Of a stretch of DNA of 64,000 nucleotides, positions 60,335 to 64,000 are shown piece after piece (position 1 is the first letter of the stretch; each line of letters opens with the position of its first letter). Origin of the DNA: Gymnopus androsaceus JB14. Lineage: Eukaryota > Basidiomycota > Agaricomycetes > Agaricales > Omphalotaceae. The stretch covers positions 1 through 64,000 of the forward strand of contig ML769582.1 of assembly GCA_009733575.1 (NCBI GenBank), in the 5' to 3' direction. The notes below the pieces were generated by a model. It was not told where the DNA came from. It ran no database searches and saw only the letters and a program-made list of their open reading frames with translations. The position numbers were made by a program, and so were the translations under genes.

Positions 60335-60935
60335 TCTAACAGCACGGATGGCGTGCACAATGGTTGAGAGACCAGGTTCAGTAAGGACGATGTCGGCAGC
60401 ACCACGAGCGGCGTCAGTAGCACCTTCTACCGCAAAACCGACGTTGGCACAAGAAAGAACAGGAGCACCGTTGGCGCCGTCACCAGTCATGGCACAAAGA
60501 TGGCCGAGACCCTGGAGACACATAACGGTCTCGTACTTGTGCTCGGGGAACACGCCGAGTTGCCGTCTTCACTTTGACTCCCAAAGCCATGGCACCGTCA
60601 ATAGTCTGCTTGGTGTCCTCACGGGGAGGGTCAAAGATGGCGAGAAGACCGATAGGCTCCTTCTGCTCTTTGTAAGCAACAGTGAGGACACAAAGACCAC
60701 GACTGGCATACTCGACTTGTTCTCGAGCTCTTCGGTCTTGTTACGGGAACAGAGCTCAATGATGATGCCGGTCATACCCTTGGTGACACGCTTAAGCTTT
60801 CCGGTAGATTCGGTGGTCTCGGTACGCTTGTCGACAGGGTTGAAGGAGGAGCTTGATACCAGTACGAGCCTTGGCAGTATCACCAAGGGCAGCGACGACG
60901 GGAGCATCGATAACGCGAACAACAGACTGGGACAA
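60335..60935 (-). pseudogene. PMA1: fragment of plasma-membrane H+-ATPase (P3A-type)
   Basis: Minus-strand frames read RVIDAPVVAALGDTAKART, NPVDKRTE, KRVTKGMTGIIIELCSRNKT, then GLLAIFDPPREDTKQTIDGA and [10 protein letters not shown]. The sequence then jumps to [20 protein letters not shown], followed by [20 protein letters not shown] and [20 protein letters not shown]. These are the nucleotide-binding and hinge regions of a fungal proton pump, with a deletion of about 60 residues between MALGVKVK and FPEHKYE. The invariant GDGxNDAP reads GDGANGAP. The phosphorylation site, membrane spans and termini are absent. It is a non-functional insertion fragment. Confidence 0.75.
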
Positions 60936-61173
60936 AAGGCGGAAAGAGGAAAAAGGCAGATGAAGGGAGAGACTACTACTACATAGAGTTGGAGGAACGA
61001 AATGAGAAACATGGGAGCAAAGAGTTCGGAAGGAAAAGATAAAAAGGAATAGAGAAAAAGGTATCACGAGGGAAAGGGTAACGGTACATGAAATATTGAA
61101 CATAACAACGAAACACGCACAAATAATGTTGATTTTTAGAAGCGAAGGAGATTGCGGTTCAAAGAGGTTGCGG
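60936..61173. other. short spacer
   Basis: Purine-rich sequence between the H+-ATPase fragment and the 3' end of the kinase-like gene. No gene is seen. Confidence 0.45.
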
Positions 61174-64000
61174 TCACGAAGTAGAGCTCGCTCCTTCCCT
61201 CTTCTTCTGTTTCCCAGTCGAAAACATCAGCACATCCTCATCATCGTCCTCCGCTTCCATGTCATCCCCATCATCATCCTCCACACTCCCCACCTCCCTG
61301 ACATATCGCGTTTGTCTGGTAGAAGCAGTCGCAAAGGCCAACGACGGCGATAACGGCGTCGTCGGACTAGGTACCTCGGATCCAGATCCAGAGGCAGTTC
61401 CATAGGCAGACGACTCAGACCCATGGAACCCACCGCTATCTACCCGCTCAGGCGCAAACGACTTGATGATCCCCAACCCTTCCAGCTCCGGGGGATGATG
61501 GTCCCATGAAGAAGTCCGCCGCATTCGACCTTTCGATGCCCAAAGTGCAATATCATCCTGACCAATAAGCCCGATCCTCGAAATCAACATCGTCGTCGAA
61601 TTCATCTGCGTCTTGCTTGATACTACCGCCACCATCTTCGTATTCAAATCGAACTCATCTTCATCAGACCCTTCGAGGGAGCAGGGGCGAATGGTAACAG
61701 CACCGCTGCCACTACCGCTACCAAGAGCAGCGTAAACTCCTGTGGGTATACCAGAACCTGATGTAACAACATCCTCTACTCCACTGCGACCTGTTACCTC
61801 TGTTGTCCTTGCAGACGCAACAACGATCCGAAGAAGCTGAGAGATTGCACGAATGAGGTGTAAAATGACCCAAAGACACTGAACTCCTCCGTCCAGATCT
61901 TGAGCGCGATGAAAGCGTCGAGAGGATTCTGTGCACTGGGGATGTCGATACGGGGCTTTGGGATCCTACTTTGGGTAGGTTGTGAGGATGCGGAACGAAA
62001 GTAGAATTCAAACTAGACTTACCCGCAGAAGGTGTGATTGGTGTTGGTAAATTCCACGTAGAGGACGGAGACGGCGAGAGAGATGGTGAAGGGGGTAACG
62101 GTGATGACATTGGTCTGGGTGTATTGTTTGGTGAGTCGGACAGATCCTTTGCTTTCCCTTTCCCCTTGTCTTGACGGTACTCCCGTGAGAGTGAAGATAA
62201 TCGTCGAGTCCCGTTATCACTCGTCTGAGGTGTTCTCTCGCTATCCCTCTCCTCTCGCCTATTCCCTTCCTTCGCCCTCCGCTCCTTCTTACTCCTCGCG
62301 CCCATAGTGCCAGCAACAGCAGCCTCCAGCTTGTCGATCTCTCCCCTGCGCCTTTCCCTCCCTCCTCTACCTTTCGTAGCAATCTCCCCTCCAACAGTCT
62401 GCCTTTCCGTAGCCTCCCTCGTAGCCCTCAATCGCATATTCGGCTTGCTAGTAACTGGACCACGGTCACGCAGGGAATTACTATCGTCATTGGTTTTCCT
62501 CTTACTCCTTCCCTTTCCTCGTGCCCCATCTCTCCACCTCCCTTTTCCTGTCTCTGGTGACAAACTCCTATTTTTGCCTGAATTCCCCAAGTTACCAGAA
62601 AGCCCTCTCCTAGACGAATTCGCATTCCTATCGGAAGTTACAGCAACATTCGACGACGAAGAAACGTTGGGAGAAGAAGCAGATGCCGAAGCATGCGCCG
62701 ATGATGACGATGGAGCTCCAGCTGCAGCAAAGTGCGAAGGAAGTGAGTCACGAGAGCGGGAGGGAACAGCACCGCGAAGAAAGTTGGTTATGCGATGGGA
62801 CAGACGGCTGAGGCTGCCTCGGTGTTGGATTTGATGGGTTGAGGTGTGTACTTCCTGTCCCTGAGTGGAAACGGCCAGCCGAGTGGCAGGCGCAGTATTA
62901 GAAGATCGACCTTCGCTTTGGGCTTCTCCAGCTCTACCCACACCCATGCTGTTACTTGCACTGATCGGCACACCGATCCCACTGGTCGGTCGACTTCCAC
63001 TCCGACTGCCCGGACAACTCCCTGCGCGATTCCCAAATGGATTCCACCTAAATTTGGCAACGCTCATCGCATCATCCCTCTCTTGCTCCATAACGTTGAT
63101 TTTTTCGACAGTGGTGAGAACTTGTGATGGATTCTTGCCCCAAAGCGGCAGAATCACGGCTGGGAGTAGCATTTTGGTACGTTGAAGAAGCCGAGGAAGA
63201 GGCGGAGGCAGAGAAGGTGGAAGCAAAGCTAGAGGTAGACGTGATCCTCTCCCTCTGCGCAGTCATCCTCTCCGTCATATCGGTCGTTCTCGAAGTCGAC
63301 CAGGCAAGCATCGTAGCATCCAAGATTGGTATGTTGCTCTCCGTCGATATCGATTGGTCCGATGGACCAGTAAAAGCACCGGAAGGAGCATCAGCAGGGG
63401 AGGTCATCCTCAGCCAAAAGTCCGGTTTTGGAAGGTCGTGCAGGAACCATTGGTTCATCTAGGCAAATATTTTAAAGGTTAGCAATGCGGGGGAGAATGA
63501 GGAAAGGCAGCAAGCAAATGAGCGAATGAAAGATGGGAATTCATTCAAGCCTAAGCGACCTGTGTAACTTAGAGTCGAAGTAGCAGCGCAAAAACAACAA
63601 ACGCAAATGCCAAAACCTGAACCCCCCCCCAAAAAAAAAAAAAACTAAACCTTACCTTGATCTCCTCAAGTGTAATCCGACAATCCAAATCCTTTTGTAA
63701 AAAATGATCCAAAAGGTGCATTATAATCGCGCCTTCTTTCGATTTCGTTCTTGAGGCTTCGTCTGCGTTGTGTTAGTCACAATATGGCCGCTAAGTGGTA
63801 TCATTGTGATAGTCTTACCATCAGAATTAGCATCATCCTCCGTATCCCACCGTGATAGACTATTCAAAGTCTCTCCACCCCAACTTCCGCCCGTCTCAAC
63901 CCAATCATACCCCATCGTCTCTGGCACCGTCCGCTCGCTATTACACACCCAGTTGTAATGGAAGAATTCATTTCTTCTCGGGTCGTTGAATTGGAGAAGT
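61174..64000 (-). CDS. C-terminal part of a probable CaMKK/SNF1-kinase-kinase-like protein kinase (partial)
   Basis: The minus-strand gene enters from beyond the right edge. Its first visible exon has NDPRRNEFFHYNWVCNSERT and VPETMGYDWVETGG, then RWDTEDDANSD. After an intron at 63819-63760 or so come IIMHLLDHFLQKDLDCRITL and EEIK. A second intron, containing a C8-A14 tract at 63628-63651, is followed by NQWFLHDLPKPDFWLRMTSP. The string LLxxFLQKDxxxRITLEEIK plus W-x-L-x-D-L matches the end of a kinase C-lobe as in CaMKK, Ssp1, Sak1 and Tos3 kinases. A long, low-complexity Ser/Arg-rich tail follows. It ends with ISRIGLIGQDDIALWASKGR and an acidic stretch at 61174. One frame change near 63120 is not explained by an intron. 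The catalytic loop lies outside the window, so the call is tentative. Confidence 0.5.

Noticed and set aside
60348..60986. 212-codon plus-strand ORF
   Set aside because: Antisense to the recognisable H+-ATPase fragment; the protein signal is on the minus strand.
62307..62834. 175-codon plus-strand ORF
   Set aside because: Antisense shadow of the Ser/Arg-rich tail of the minus-strand kinase-like gene.

Overview
The window looks like genomic DNA from a filamentous basidiomycete, most likely an agaricomycete. Real genes are split by many GT-AG introns of about 45-75 bp. The gene families are typical of mushroom-forming fungi: TKL-like kinases, F-box/leucine-rich proteins, short-intron P-loop GTPases, a glyoxal oxidase, a Tnp2-type transposase and a TET/JBP-like 2-oxoglutarate oxygenase. 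No species can be named from sequence alone. I see no tRNA, rRNA, CRISPR array or prokaryotic operon.

Layout. 0-5 kb: gene relics (a short acidic C-terminal exon, a TKL kinase, an aldoxime dehydratase). 5.8-9.5 kb: an intact kinase (+) and an intact F-box gene (-). 9.9-13.4 kb: two minus-strand, decayed members of an unrecognised repeat-module family; a better preserved plus-strand member is at 22.8-24.3 kb. 15.4-16.5 kb: a GPR1/FUN34/YaaH-type acetate transporter. 17.8-20.5 kb: a decayed Zn(II)2Cys6 transcription factor. 24.8-25.9 kb: a six-exon HAD dehalogenase-like gene.

26.1-41.7 kb is a tandem segmental duplication of a unit of about 7.7 kb holding a kinase gene followed by a GTPase gene. 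In copy 1 the kinase is nearly intact and the GTPase is broken. In copy 2 the GTPase is intact (12 exons, 472 codons) and the kinase is reduced to a decayed N-terminal half, followed by a 70-bp minisatellite and a second, different GTPase on the opposite strand. Copy 1 also carries an extra tandem copy of the kinase domain fused to the GTPase relic. Copy 2 carries a 716-bp MITE-like insertion for which copy 1 is the empty site.

42.7-48.9 kb: relics of a Rho GEF (PH and citron-homology part) and a membrane-anchored glyoxal oxidase. 49.0-52.2 kb: an intact 1029-codon Tnp2-like transposase. 53.5-55.2 kb: a SEN54 gene with two disabling lesions. 55.8-57.2 kb: an F-box gene whose frame depends on a 50-bp intron that looks like a tandem duplication. 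58.0-60.2 kb: an intact nine-exon TET/JBP-like oxygenase. 60.3-60.9 kb: a plasma-membrane H+-ATPase fragment. 61.2-64 kb: the C-terminal part of a probable CaMKK/SNF1-kinase-kinase-like protein kinase that runs off the window.

The window mixes intact genes with many lightly damaged ones. Several frameshifts are one-base shortfalls in homopolymers, which could be assembly errors. Others are base substitutions to stop codons (CAA to TAA, CGA to TGA, TGG to TAG), which homopolymer error cannot explain. Exon boundaries were worked out by hand; for the intact multi-exon genes the summed exon lengths are multiples of three.
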